DNA of 64,000 nucleotides from positions 139,187,126 to 139,251,125 of the forward strand of contig JALIGW010000003.1 of NCBI GenBank assembly GCA_023053685.1. The letters are read 5' to 3'. Numbering within the stretch: the stretch's first letter is position 1; the number at the start of each line of letters is the position of its first letter. The notes under the pieces were generated by a model, which worked only from the letters and a program-made list of their open reading frames with translations, was not told where the DNA came from and searched no databases. Source of the stretch: Diadophis punctatus similis. Taxonomy: Eukaryota; Chordata; Lepidosauria; Squamata; Dipsadidae. Made by a program: the position numbers and the translations under genes. Of the stretch, positions 1 through 12,300 are shown piece by piece.

Positions 1-59
1 TCTCTCTCTCTCTCTCTCTCTCTCTCTGAGACACTCTTTTTGCGGGGGGGCACTCTTTT

Positions 60-108
<49 letters not shown>

Positions 109-148
109 AGGGAGAGGGAGAGGGAGAGGGAGAGGGAGAGGGAGAGAG
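1..148. repeat. (TC)n / (GA)n microsatellite, compound
   Basis: TC dinucleotides at 1-28, then GA and GGGAGA units from about 62 to 148. The reading frame of alternating Glu and Arg across it is a by-product of the repeat. Confidence 0.95.
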
Positions 149-154
149 ATTGTT

Positions 155-724
155 TAGTAATATTGTTGGGCGAGTTTTACCAACTCCCTCTGCCGCGGTG
201 CTGCGCACACCCCGTGGGACTGGCTCGGCTCCTCTGGGCTCTGCCTCTGGCGGCGTTTTGAAACGCGCTCCTGCTTGCGAGGAGGCAAGGTAGGGATCAA
301 GGCTCCGGAGCTGCCACTGCGGGAAGGATGGAGAACCCCGCCCCCCATCGCAACATGGAGAGACGCGAAAGTGTCCTTCCACCTGCCCGCCCCAGGATCC
401 GCCTCCCTGCACCTCTGGCTCAGGGGGCGACTCTCTCGGCGGGCTCCGTAGCGGGGCCCTCCCGCCGTCTTGGCTCTTTCCTGCCACCGATCAGCGCTGG
501 ACAGGAGTTAAATCGTGGATATGGACACCAAACATTTCCTCCTGCTGGGTGAGTTGCTGCTGCTGCTGCCTTCTTTCCAAGGAAAGAATGGGGAGCTTGG
601 AACAAATGGGAGCCCCACGCACTGGGGGAGGCCACCGGGCGAGGGAGCAGCTGCCTCTGTCATCCTCGAGCGGGCTCGGCTTGGGTGTGTGGGGCACATT
701 CCCCCCCTTTCCGCGGAAATTAGT
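155..724. other. GC-rich stretch without a recognised gene
   Basis: GC-rich sequence in DEK's 3' part with several short overlapping frames on both strands and no recognisable domain. It may belong to the MITE whose end is at 725-812. Confidence 0.4.
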
Positions 725-812
725 TGGGGGGGGCTTATTTCAGCGCATGCCCTGAAAAGCCCTATTGGGCTTAATATCAGGACATGTCTTATTTTCGGGG
801 AAATACAGTAGG
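725..812. mobile_element. MITE end, 'cttattttcggggaaata' terminal type
   Basis: GGGCTTATTTCAG..AAGCCCTATTGGGCTT..TGTCTTATTTTCGGGGAAATACAGTA resembles one terminus of a common vertebrate MITE with a TA target. The other end is not found in the window. Confidence 0.5.
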
Positions 813-1123
813 AACAAATTTTTTTTGTATAAAATATGAAATTCAAAAGTGCCCTAGTTTCCATGCAATGGTTCCAAATCATGTGACTGAAGTTGTTTAA
901 TAGAAACGGAGTTCAGTATTTCCAATTGGCTTGCCAGGACATTTCCTTTTTGGTCTCAACAGCCAAAGTGAAAATTAAAAGCCATGAAATAGTACAAAAT
1001 ATTTTGAGACATTAAGGATGCCTGGTTCCTAAAAAAAAAAAAAACACACACCACACCACACAATTTGAAATTACGTTTTTTGTCAGCTTATAATAACTGA
1101 GATTTGATGAGTGACGAACTTAC

Positions 1124-1259
1124 CTTTTTTGGAAGAGTTCTGACTCTTCTTGGTTGTACTGCTATCTGCTTTCTTGACATTAGCGTTTCTTGAACCCTTT
1201 TTGCTTTTTGAAGCTACTTTTTGTTTGGGTTTTTCTTTCTTTGTTGATTTTTTAGGTCG
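1124..1259 (-). CDS. DEK: DEK seventh coding exon (last one in the window)
   Basis: Codes for residues 249-293, a lysine-rich segment (RPKKSTKKEKPKQKVASKSK, then ANVKKADSSTTKKSQNSSKK) matching the human region just before the C-terminal domain. The acceptor AG is at 1261-1260 and the donor is GTAAGT, one base into the next codon. No sequence like the DEK C-terminus is found in 1-1123, so the remaining exons are beyond the left edge. Confidence 0.94.
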
Positions 1260-4200
1260 CTGTGAGGTAGGTAGAAAGCACAGTAAAATGTATTTCAATA
1301 TCAGTTTTAAACATACTGAACTAATGCAAATGTAATGCTAAAGAAATAAAATAAAAGTGTAACTCATTTAAACACTGTTATGTATGTTTTACCTGTCCCA
1401 AATATCTGTGGCTTGTTAGAACAGGTGTTTCTATTTTTTTTTTCAGTATGCAAAAAGATATATTATAGAACATATAGAGTTGTGCATAGAAATCTGATAT
1501 GTAGATAATTTTAACCTTAAAATAACAATGTTATAACATTATAAACTGCAGTTTATAACTGCCATTATTCAGCCAATTCTTTTAAGAATCATTTATAACA
1601 TTAATATATCTTAAAAGCGATAAATTTAAGGAATTTTGGGACTATCTGTAACAATCTGATCCCATGCTATTGCCATTTAACTTAAATTATTGGCAAGAGT
1701 ATAACTGTTTAGCACATATTATTTATACTGAAGTTCGTACCTCTTCTTCACTTTCTTTATCTTCCTCAGATGATTCATCTTTCCCTTTCTTTTCATCGTC
1801 CTCACTGCTAGATTCATCTGTCAGGATTTCAGGACATTTGGTGCGTTTGGCTTTCCGTGCTGTTCCAGAGCTACTACGTTCTTTTTTACCACCTTTGTTG
1901 GGAGTTTTCTTGGATTTTGGCAATGGCTATTAAATATTGAAAATGAAGTAATTTATTTAAAAATGATCAAATAGTTTTATAATCTGTACATACCATAGGA
2001 AATACTGTAACTTAACTAACTTTGATGATTGTTCCTATTTTGAAAATTTGTTGGGAAAATAGTTTCATAGGATTATAGGTTTACTTTAAGTGAACTTTAC
2101 TCAACATTTTTTGGCTTTTATAAGTTGTTTTGTGCTAATTTTAGCTTTCAATATATATTACCGTATTTTTCGGAGTATAAGACGCACCTTTTTACCCTCA
2201 AAAAGAGGGTGAAAACTTGGGTGCATCTTATACACTGAATGTAGCCCCACCCACCCAGTCACCCCCACCCTTTGGCCTCTGCCTGCCAGCAATTTACCTC
2301 TTACAGCAAACAGGGCAAAGCCTGATTAGCACAAGAAGAAAGTATCTGCCTCCCGACACACAGCTGACTCAGAAGCCACGTGGTAAAAGGAAGCTAACTA
2401 TGGTGGCTGTGAGGAGACAAATTGAAATAGACTTCTAGCAATGTTTGACTGCTGAAATTGAAAGGAAGTAAACTGCAAGCTGCTGTGGCCTAGAGGAAAG
2501 AGCTCTTGCCTCACAATCAGGAGATTGTGAGTTCTATCCTAGGTAGAGGCAGATTCTGTTACTTTGTTAAATGTTTGTAGAGTGTTCAAATTATTAGACT
2601 TATTTTTTAAAGTCTGCTTTATTATTGTTCTAGACAACTTAACAAAATGAAGAAGCTTTTTAAAATAAATGCTTGCTCTGAAGAGGCCCAGTGCTTTTGT
2701 ATCTTCTTTTAAATAGCAGAGAATGTATACTTCCAGAAAGCCACATAAAATTTAAAGATCTGTAAAAGTATAATCTGAAATGTAATAGTGTCCTGTTCAG
2801 TAAATTTCCTGACAGTTAGGACAGTTAGAACTGAAGTGGTGTAGGGTTCCTGCCTAAGCAGGGGGTTGGACTAGAAGACCTCCAAGGTCCCTTCCAGCTA
2901 TGTTGTTATTGGAGGAGTTGGTATGATTACATTTAAGAAAACTTTCTGGCATTATGTACATTTCTCCAATTATTTGCTATTTCTATGGGTCAGGCACACA
3001 TGCACAGAAATATACAGCAAACAGTGTATATTATCTGTACTGTTTGCTGTTTGGCAAATTGCTGGGAGGCAGAGGCCTTTTTTCCTTGTTTTCCTCCCCC
3101 AAAACTAAGGTGCGTCTTATACTCCGGTGCGTCTTATACTCCGAAAAATACGGTATGTATTTTGTGTTTTCATTTTTTTTTATTTTCAACTTATTTTTAC
3201 TTTTGTGGGTTAGACTCCTAATTCTTTTTTTATGGAAAGTCATGACACACATTAGACGAGTAAACACATGCATTTTTAAAAAAGAAATAGAACTGAATAA
3301 GAATTTAATCCCCATTAAGATTAAATATTGAATGTTACATATCTGTGATCTTTTTGATACATTTTCCAGAGGTGCTCTGTAAGTGGGCAGTAACTCCCAG
3401 AAAGTCGGTTCCACAGAATTCAGCAGAAAATTATTGAAAGCAGAGTTTAAGGATTTCTATTCCCTGATTGAAGAGGATTGTTTCTTTATAATTTGCATTT
3501 AGTCCTCAGTCTCATGGACTCTGGTGATCTGAGGTACTTTGTAATATTTATAGAGATTAGGGAAGATTGAAGAGGTAAGGAGAATACGGTTTTATAAAAT
3601 GTAAATGTTATTACAGAACAAATCTTAACAACTCTTAACGAACTGTGGTTTTGTTCTACTTGGCTACTTCAATTTGCATCTACCATATTTTTCGCACTAT
3701 AAGACGCACTTTCCCACCACCAAAAAAGTGGGTGGAAATGTCTGTGCATCTTATAGAGCTAATGTTGCCGAAGGGAGGCAGAGGCAGATTTAAAAAAAAT
3801 TGTTTTCCTCCCCAAAAGCTAGGTGCGTCTTATGGTCCAGGGCGTCTTATAGTGCAAAAAAAAGGTATTTTCTATTTTTTTTAAAAAGGGAAAAATAAAG
3901 AAATAACCTAATAGTTTGAAAATAAACCCCACTAAAATGTTTTAATTTTCAAAGCATGTTAGTACAACCCTAAGAGCTTCACTTGCCCTCAATATTTATA
4001 TGGCTTTCCACTCACCACAACTACTGTAGCTTATCAGTTTGTTGCATTTGCTTTCAGAAAATATGACCCTACAAATATATCTAAAATAAACAGTAATTAA
4101 AATGGTTTCAAATAATATACTTGTATTGTTCATGGAATCATGAAGACATAATCAACCCATTCAGATAAGCGTTTGTAGATGCAGGGCAACTCTTGAAAGT

Positions 4201-7200
4201 AACAATCTTTAATAACCTTACCGAGGCTAAAAGGGCATTTGATTTTGTTGTTGAGAGTTACTTTAGGTGAACTTTAATATCAATAATATTAAATAATATT
4301 AAATAATAACCTGTATAACGGTGTCCTAAGCCATGGCACATGGGTATGCATGAAATAAGTAAAGCATTAGTGTAATTTTGTGCTAACAGCTAGGCTCCGG
4401 AGGAACAGCTGTAAAAAACCAGGCACAACATCCTGTCTTTTTTGTTATAAGGAACAATGCTAATATGTTCAAATTATGTCCTAAACCCCATTTTAGTTTA
4501 GATTAAAACAATGATCTAAACATAGCTCTCACCTTGCCTGAAGGTTTTGGATGCATTAGGAAATTTAAGATTCTTGCTACCAGTTCACTGTTAACTCCTG
4601 ATCTTTCCAAATCAAGAACTTCACATATGCTTTTTAGCATTGCATTTCTGTATCTGTAGAGAAACACACTTTTTAAAACGTTTTGTAAGTATTTACTAAA
4701 TATGTAATACAAATAGATAATACAAAAGTGTGGGATTTATATACATACATGTGTGTGTGTGTGTATGTATATACACATACTCACACACATACATATATAC
4801 ACGCACATACACCAGAGATGGTCTTCAGCCGGTTTGGACCGGTTCTGGTGAACCAGTAGCGGAGATTTTGAGTAGTTCGGAGAACCGGCAAATACCACCT
4901 CTGGCTGGCCCCGCCCCCACATACCCCGCCCCTTCCAGGAGTCCCCACGCGCCCTGTTTTGGCTCCCAGGAAGGCCTAGCCTGTAAGGCTGGGGCACCCA
5001 ATCAATCTATCCGCTGCCTCCCAGCTGATCTGCATGGTGGGTCTATTGCTGCCTCCCAGCTGATCGACTGGGTCTTCTTTTGTTGCCCTGCACAGGAGAA
5101 CGGAACTGGAAAGCAGGCTAGTGGGGTGGGGAGGGAATGGGGATTTTGCAGTATGCTTCCCCTAGGAGTGGGGAGGGAATGGGGATTTTGCAGTATCCTT
5201 CCCCTGTCATGCCCACCAAACCGGTAGTAAATTTTTTTGAATCCCACCACTGAATACACACACACACAAACACACACACATACACACACCTTGACCAATG
5301 TATTTAATGCTCCAAGCCCTTTCAAACTTTAATCAATACTCATCAGTTTTACCAACCATCATTTTGCAGAAAGACAACTAGATTAATATGTTTTATGCTT
5401 CTTTTTAGCCTCATATCCAAATCACTCACATTAATCAAGTATTCTTAAAATTAATGAAAATTCAAATATTAACAATTGTTCTGATTGTTACATTCTTTAT
5501 ACATGAAATAAAATTACACAAAAAGTTTTCTTAATCATAAATACCAATAGCTACTTGAAAACTATGGAAGACCTTACAGTTAATACAAATAAATAGAGAA
5601 AACATAAAAATTTGACAGTAGAGGACCTTTAATATTACCTCCAAAATAAAAGTTGGTCTTTCATCAAATCCTTAAATACGAATATGATTATATAGCTAAA
5701 TTACAAAGCTAGTACAAAGGGAACTAATATGTTCTCTTTTGACTGGATTGCATTTTAAATGTACAGATGTGAAAATCTACAGTATTTTATTCAGTAAATT
5801 ATACTCAAAGCTACATGCTATAAACATATCAGCAACAATGTAATGTTTTAGTATAATTTAAGGTAATGATTATATTTTAGTTGTTTAATTTTTTAAACAT
5901 ACTGTGTTAGAGTATAATGTCAAATTATATTCAGAGATACGATCTGAAATACTTGTACAGTGAAGTTACTAATTGAATTTTGTCCTGGGAATGCACATTA
6001 GGCTCCAAATATTTTGAACATTAATTATATTGATTAAACATGCTAAAGTCTCACTTTTTCAGCATTTCTTCCTTTTTCTTGTATTGATCACTTCCTTTTT
6101 CAAATGGAAAGCCACTGAACTGTCCTACATTCTTTTTCAGTGAAGTAACCTAGAAAAGAATACAATTAGTCAGTATAAAACAATGTTGCAATGTTCTTTA
6201 TTTCATCTAATTGTCAAAATATCAAAGTACAAATGTGTAGCCTTAAAATCAGACAGCAAACTGTCGTGTCAACTTTGACTAAATTCTAAATATATAACAA
6301 TCGAACTACAGGGTAGTTCTTGATATATGATCATAATGGAGGCTGCCCATCCATAAAAATACAAGAGGGGCTAATTCTGGCTGCACAAGACCAAGCCTTA
6401 AGAACAAATGCACACAAAGCGACAGAACTGAAAAGAGAGCAACAGACAGCAAATGCCACCTCTGCAAAGAAGCTGAAGAAACAGTGGGCCACCTTGTTAG
6501 CTGTTGCAAAAAGATGGCACAGACTGACCACAAATGACATGACCAACTAGCAACAATGATGCATTGGAAGATCTCCAAGAAATACCATTTGCCTGCAAGC
6601 AGGAATTGTTAGGACCATAAAAGAAACAATGTAATAGAAAATGAAAAAGTTAAAAGAAGTTAAAGTGCTCTGGCAGACAAGCATCTTCCACATAACCATT
6701 GTCGATAAGAAAGACAAAAATGTCTGGATAGTGCACATGGCAGGCCTGGAGACAGCAAAATAGAAGAGAAAGAACTGGAGAAAATAACAGAATACAAACA
6801 TATGCAAAAAGAAATAACATGACTGTGGCAAAAAAAAGAAAATATAGTAAAAGTAGTACTAGGCACTTTAGGGGCAGTACCAAAAAATCTGGAACACCAT
6901 TTGAACAGAACAGAATCAGCATTGACAAAATCACCACCAGGCAATTGCAAAAGGCAGACTTACTCAGAACACCTTTCATCTTGCCACAATACCTTTTACC
7001 TTTAATATCATCGAACAACATATGCCTATCCTTGGGAAGGACTGGATAGGTGGACAAAAATACCAAATCCAGTCTAAACATCTGGCTGTGTGACGAACCA
7101 TAATAATAAAACATATTTGGGATCTGTAACAAAAATTGAATTGTACTTTGACCCAGGACCAGCAGATCCCATATTTATCAAAATGACACTTAATAACAGA

Positions 7201-9362
7201 AAAATATTTTATAAATAGAAAAATATTTATTTCAAAGCTGAGACAAGGATTCAAGGAAACCTGTAGCCAATTTTGCATTGCCAATAGGTATGAACACTTA
7301 CTTCTCTTGAACAGCAATTTTGTTGCAATTATTGTTTTGGAAATGAAAGGAATCTGGGATCAAATACAGATAGTCCTTGACTTATGACCACAGTGGAGCC
7401 CACAATTTCGGTCATAAGTTGTTGCAGTTGTAGGTTGAAGCACATATAACTGTAGTCATGACTAGTGGTGGGATTCAACCGGTTCACACCACTTTGGCCG
7501 AACCGGTTGTTAAATTGCTGGCTGGCCCGGCCCCTCCCAGCCACTCCTTATCTCTCCTTGGCTGCTCCCAGCTGCTGTCTGGCTGCTCTCTGGTTCCTCG
7601 CCCAGGCACAGCGTTGGATCTCCAGTGCCACCTCAGCTCCGACCCCTAGGCGTGCACAAAGGAGGAGGCAAGCGTGCAGGGCCTGGTGTCCCTGGGGACT
7701 GCTTGCTGAGTGCTGCCCTTCACCCAGGATGCCAGGCCAGCCCTTGCACACTTGGAGCCTCCTCCAAGTGTGCATGCCCAGGGGGCAGGGCCAAGGTGGC
7801 AGCGGGGATCTAAGGCTGGCACTAGGTGGCACCGGTGCCTCCATGCCCTGCTTGCTGGCCTTTCCCTGGGATCAACCCCACCCCCGCATGGGAAAGCCAC
7901 GTCCCTACCTGTGCGTGCAGGAAGGAAGAGGTAGGAAGGAGAGGGCATGGGATCCAGCGTGCCATGGGCAGTAGAAGATTGCAAACTGCAAGGGCTCTGG
8001 GTGGGACGTGGAAGGCGTGCGGCTTCTGGCATTGGGGTGGGTGGGTGGAAGCCTACCCATTTTCTGTTGTGGCCCACCAGCAGCCTCTGCAGCTGGTAGC
8101 GGATCTGTCCGAGAAGAGGCCGATGTGGTGATGCGTCAGCGGCCCGTGCAGCTGGCACCCGAGTCGGACAGTGAAGAGGCTGGCGAGGACTCAGTGCCAG
8201 AGGCAGAGATTCAGCCAGGGCCTTCAGAACCTCCAGCACCTCCCATAAGTGATGAGGAAGAAGAGGCTCCTCCTCTTCTTAATGCACGGGCACGCAGAGC
8301 TGCCAAAAGGCAGGAATGGTTCCTCAGGAGGTCTCCTCGGGAGTAGGCTTGGGGCTAATTGGCCACTCCCTTAGCCTATTTAAGGGATGACAACAACAGC
8401 AAAAACTCTGCAGGAAAAGTTTGTTCGTTCATGTGCCTTCGTGTTCTGAAAACGTCTGCTCAGCTTATCTGTTTTGGCATTCTTCCTGCGGACTGCTTCT
8501 AGGCATTTTGCCAACCCTTGTAAGCTTCTTGAGATATCCAGGACTATTTGCTTAGACTTAATTTATGACTTTATGGACTTCTGCCAGCTGTTACTGCAGT
8601 TTAATTAACAGCTGGTTTTTCAAGAAAAGATTGCTTTAACTTGTGTTTGTATGTGTCAACTACTAAGCAAGCTTATTAGTAGTCGTTAATTGAGTAAACA
8701 TAGGTTTGAACAAACTGCGTGTGTGCTACGTTCTTTCTGGTCCGTAGCTGGGGCAGAACAATTTCCAGCTCCATAGCATTTCTCCATTGCGTTTCTTGTG
8801 CAGGGAAACAAAAGGTTGTGGGACTAAAAATAAAGTGCAATCAATTTCAACTTCTCGCAAAAGAAAAAGATCTCGCAAAGTTGGCATTGATTGAATTTTT
8901 TTTAGTCCCACAAACTTTTGTTTTCCTGCACACAATTGCAAGAAATACGACGGAGCTGGAAATCAGGTAGGCAAATAAATGCTTGGGGGAAGCGAGGGCA
9001 TCTGGCTGGTCGTGGGTGGGGCAAGCGGCGCTGCAATGGAAAACGGGCAACGAAGCGGCCCTCTCTTCTCCCCGCTGCACGTCCTTCCCTCGTGTTGTCC
9101 TCTCCATTTCCCGTTTCTACATTGCAGCGCAGCTGCCAGGATACACTTTGATAACGAAGGGGGGGGGGTCTAATTTGCCTGGCCAAACTAACCCGTCTCC
9201 CCTACATTGGGATCAGCTTCGATCAGGTCAGTAAGTTGGTCAGTGGCTCCGTTGAAGGCAAAGAAAACAGCCCCGTTGCGCCACGCTTCCTGCCAGGAAG
9301 CGCAAATGGGGTGTCTGTGTGCACATGGGGCGCTTGGAGAGAGAGAGCAAGAGTTCTCCAAC

Positions 9363-9395
<33 letters not shown>

Positions 9396-12300
9396 GGGCG
9401 GGGCCAGCCAGCCAGCCATTTAACAATCGATTCAGCTGGGGGTGGAGGGAGGGATCTGTGCTTCAGCCGAGGTGTGGGAAAGCCACAGCTGCGGTAAGCA
9501 CGGCCGCCGGCAGCTCTGCCAAACTCTCCGGAACGAGATGGGAATGAAAAGGAGGCAGGTAGGGAAGGAAGGAAGGTGAAAGAAAGCGAGGTTTTTTTGT
9601 GTGGCGGGCAGCAAAAGAAGCAGCATTTCTTGGCTGGGAAGTGGTCGAAGGCAGAAAGGGAAAGTAAACTTCAGACCCTGCAAACCAAGCGCAGTTCCTG
9701 CCGCTCACGGGAAAGGAAGGAAGGAAGAAAAAGGGGAGCCAAAAGCTTAAATCTCCAAGGCTGACATCACTCCGGCTGGCAGTTGATCTCTCCCACTCTG
9801 ATTTCCCTGCTCAATTGCTTGCTTCCTTTACTTCCAAACTTCGCCTCTTTTAGTTCAGAAGCAGCCACGTGGGAGAGGGAGGTTTCTTCCTGGGTTTTTT
9901 AAGTTGCGAGGCTTTTCTTCCTCTTTTTCCTCACTTCACAGTGCAGCTCTCCAGCTCTGGGAGCATCATTTCTGGGCTGGGGGCTTTTTCCTTCGGAAGA
10001 AAAGGCAGATGGAGTGGAGGAGGCAGTGACCTGGGCTTGTAAGGGTCTCTTCTCCGTCTTTGGATTCATCTTCTATGTGTGTTTGTGTGTGGCTTTTTTT
10101 CTGCCCCTCTTCTCCCTTCCTCCAATTTCTTTTTTTCTTGGAAACAAAGGAGGTGCATTGGGGGGAGAGGGGGGTTGTCCCAAAAAGCAAGACCACAAAG
10201 TTAAAAGAACAGCTTTTGAAACCCTTAAAGAGTTACAATGCCGACCCTGGACCAGCGGTTTCTTTTTTCTTGTGGGAAAAAATAAGCAGCAGGTATCTGA
10301 GCAGGCATCCCTGGCTCTTAATAAGGGTGATATTTAAAAGCTGGGGGGGGGGAAGAGGAAGTCACCTTCTGCCCCAGGAAGTGGAAGGGAGGGGAAAGGA
10401 AGGAGATGGGAATAAAAAGGAGAAAGAGGAAGGGGAGGGGAAGGAAGGAAGGAGATGGAAATAAAAAGGAGAGAAGGAGGAAGGGGAGAAGGAGGGAGGA
10501 AGGAGATGTAATGAGAAGGAGGAAGGGGAGGGGAAGGAGATGGGAATAAAAAGGAGAGGAGGAAGAAGGGAGGGAGAAAGGAAGGAAGATGGGAATAAAA
10601 TGGAAAGAAGGAGGAAGGGGAGGGAGGAGATGGGAATAAAAAGGAGAGGAGGAAGGAGGGAGGGAAGAGATGGTAATGAAAAGGAAGAAGGGGAGGGGAA
10701 GGAGGAAGGAAGGGAAGTGATGGGAATAAAAAGGAAAGAAGGAAGGAGGGGGAAGGTGATGGGAATAAAAAGGAGGAGGGAGGGGGAAGGAGATGGGAAT
10801 GAGAAGGAGGAAGGGGAAGGAAGGAGATGGGAATGAGGAGGAGGAACCCACCCAGCCACGCCCAGAGAACCTGTTGTTAAATTATTTGTATCCCACCACT
10901 GACTCATGACCATTTTTACGATGGTTATAAAGCTTGTAACTGTAGTCATTAAGCGAATCGTGTGGTCATTAAGAGAATCCAGCACATCAAATGGGATTTT
11001 TTTTTTGCCATTTTCTGCTGGAAAATATTGCAAATCACAGTCACACAACTGGGCAACTTTGCAACCAATTGTGTATGTGAGCCAGTTGCCAAGAACCCAA
11101 TATGTGATCATGCAAACATGGGGTTGTAGGCGCAGCAGTTGTCACGTTGAGAATGGGTCATAAGTAGCTTTTTTGAAATCCATCATAACTTTGTCTGATT
11201 GTTGAGTGACCCATTGTAAGTCAAGGACTACTGGTAGCCAAAAGATAAACCATGTAATTCTAAGAGGCATAAATAAAATATGTGCCTCACCAGAAAGAGG
11301 CTCATCTGGTATTTACCAGGACTAGGGGTAATGCCTCCAATACTTTTGGAATCCCCTCCACTTAACTGTCTTCACTGTGGTGTCTGAGGAATTTACTTTT
11401 ATAGCTTTTGTTTTTACTTTTATAGCTTAAGCATTACCCCTGTAGAAGACTTGTTTTCAATCTACTTTTAAGAATAATGACATGTTTTTGAGCCAATTTC
11501 TTATAATTTTAACTATTTATAATTTTGTTATTTGGTTTACATGATGTATATTTTCAATTTTGGATGTGACTGGACTATACTGGATTATATTGTAAATTGC
11601 TGTAGGCTTCCATCAATGGTAATATGCAGCATATAAATGTGTTCAATCTAGGACAGGGTTCTGCAACCTTAAACGCTCAAAGAGCCATGTGGACCTGTTT
11701 CCCACAGAAAACACTGGGAGCCACAAAACCTGGGTGGGTGTGGACAACTCAACATCACTCCCACCCAGTCACATGACCTACCCCAGCTACGCCTACCCAG
11801 GTTTTGTGGCTCTGGGTGTTTTCTGTGGGAAATGGGTCTTTCTCTTTCTCTCTCTCTTTTCTGTTTTTCTTTTTCCTCTCCCTTCCATCCTTTCTTTCCC
11901 CTTCTCTCATTTGTTTCCCTCTTTTCCCTCTCATTCTCTCCCTCCAGCTCTCTCATTTCTCTCTCCCTTCTCTCCGTTTCTTTTTTTCCTCATACTCTCC
12001 CTCCACCATTTTCTCATTTCTTTCTCCTTTTCTCTTCTTTCTCTCTCCCCTTCATTTCTGTTTTTCCTCTCCCTCTCCCTTTCTTTCCTCTCATTTGTTT
12101 CCCTCTTCCCCTTATTTCTCTCTCCCTCTCCCTTCTCTCTTTTTTTCCTCTCTCATTCTCCCTCCATCATTTTCTCATTTCTTTTTTCTCCCCCTTTCTT
12201 TCTCATTTCTCTTTCCCTCCCTTTCATTTGTTTTTTTTCATCTCCCCCTCTCCTTTCTTTCTCTCCCCCTTGTTTCCCCCTTTTCCCTCTCTCATTCTCT

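Larger units (their letters stand above)
7463..10902. mobile_element. Long hAT-bounded composite element
   Basis: Inverted ends TAGTGGTGGGATTCAACCGG and TTTGTATCCCACCACTGA flank 3.4 kb. The 8-base flanks GTCATGAC (7455-7462) and CTCATGAC (10903-10910) differ at one base, as expected for an aged hAT target duplication. The interior holds an LTR-like stretch (8100-8745), a palindrome (8762-8965), GC-rich sequence, a TG/GA microsatellite at 9363-9396 and a purine-rich minisatellite (10340-10850). No hAT transposase domain is recognised. Confidence 0.7.
7367..11233. mobile_element. Tigger-like MITE split by a hAT insertion
   Basis: The left part 7367-7462 (CAGATAGTCCTTGACTTATG start) and the right part 10911-11233 (TAAGTCAAGGACTACTG end) are the two halves of a 'caggtagtcctcgacttacgacc' element, with TA at 7365-7366 and 11234-11235. 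About 3.4 kb of hAT-bounded sequence lies between. No transposase frame is seen. The family recurs at least seven more times in the window. Confidence 0.8.

Noticed and set aside
40..261. Glu/Arg repeat frame
   Set aside because: Pure translation of a GA microsatellite.
1..1123. DEK C-terminal exons
   Set aside because: No minus-strand match to the conserved DEK C-terminal end; must lie left of the window.
2480..2550. tRNA-like cloverleaf
   Set aside because: Head of a SINE with a LINE-type tail; not a stand-alone tRNA gene.
10318..11111. Long Ser/Pro/Phe frames on minus (177 and 249 codons)
   Set aside because: They read the purine-rich minisatellite; the same composition opens all frames on that strand and no domain is visible.
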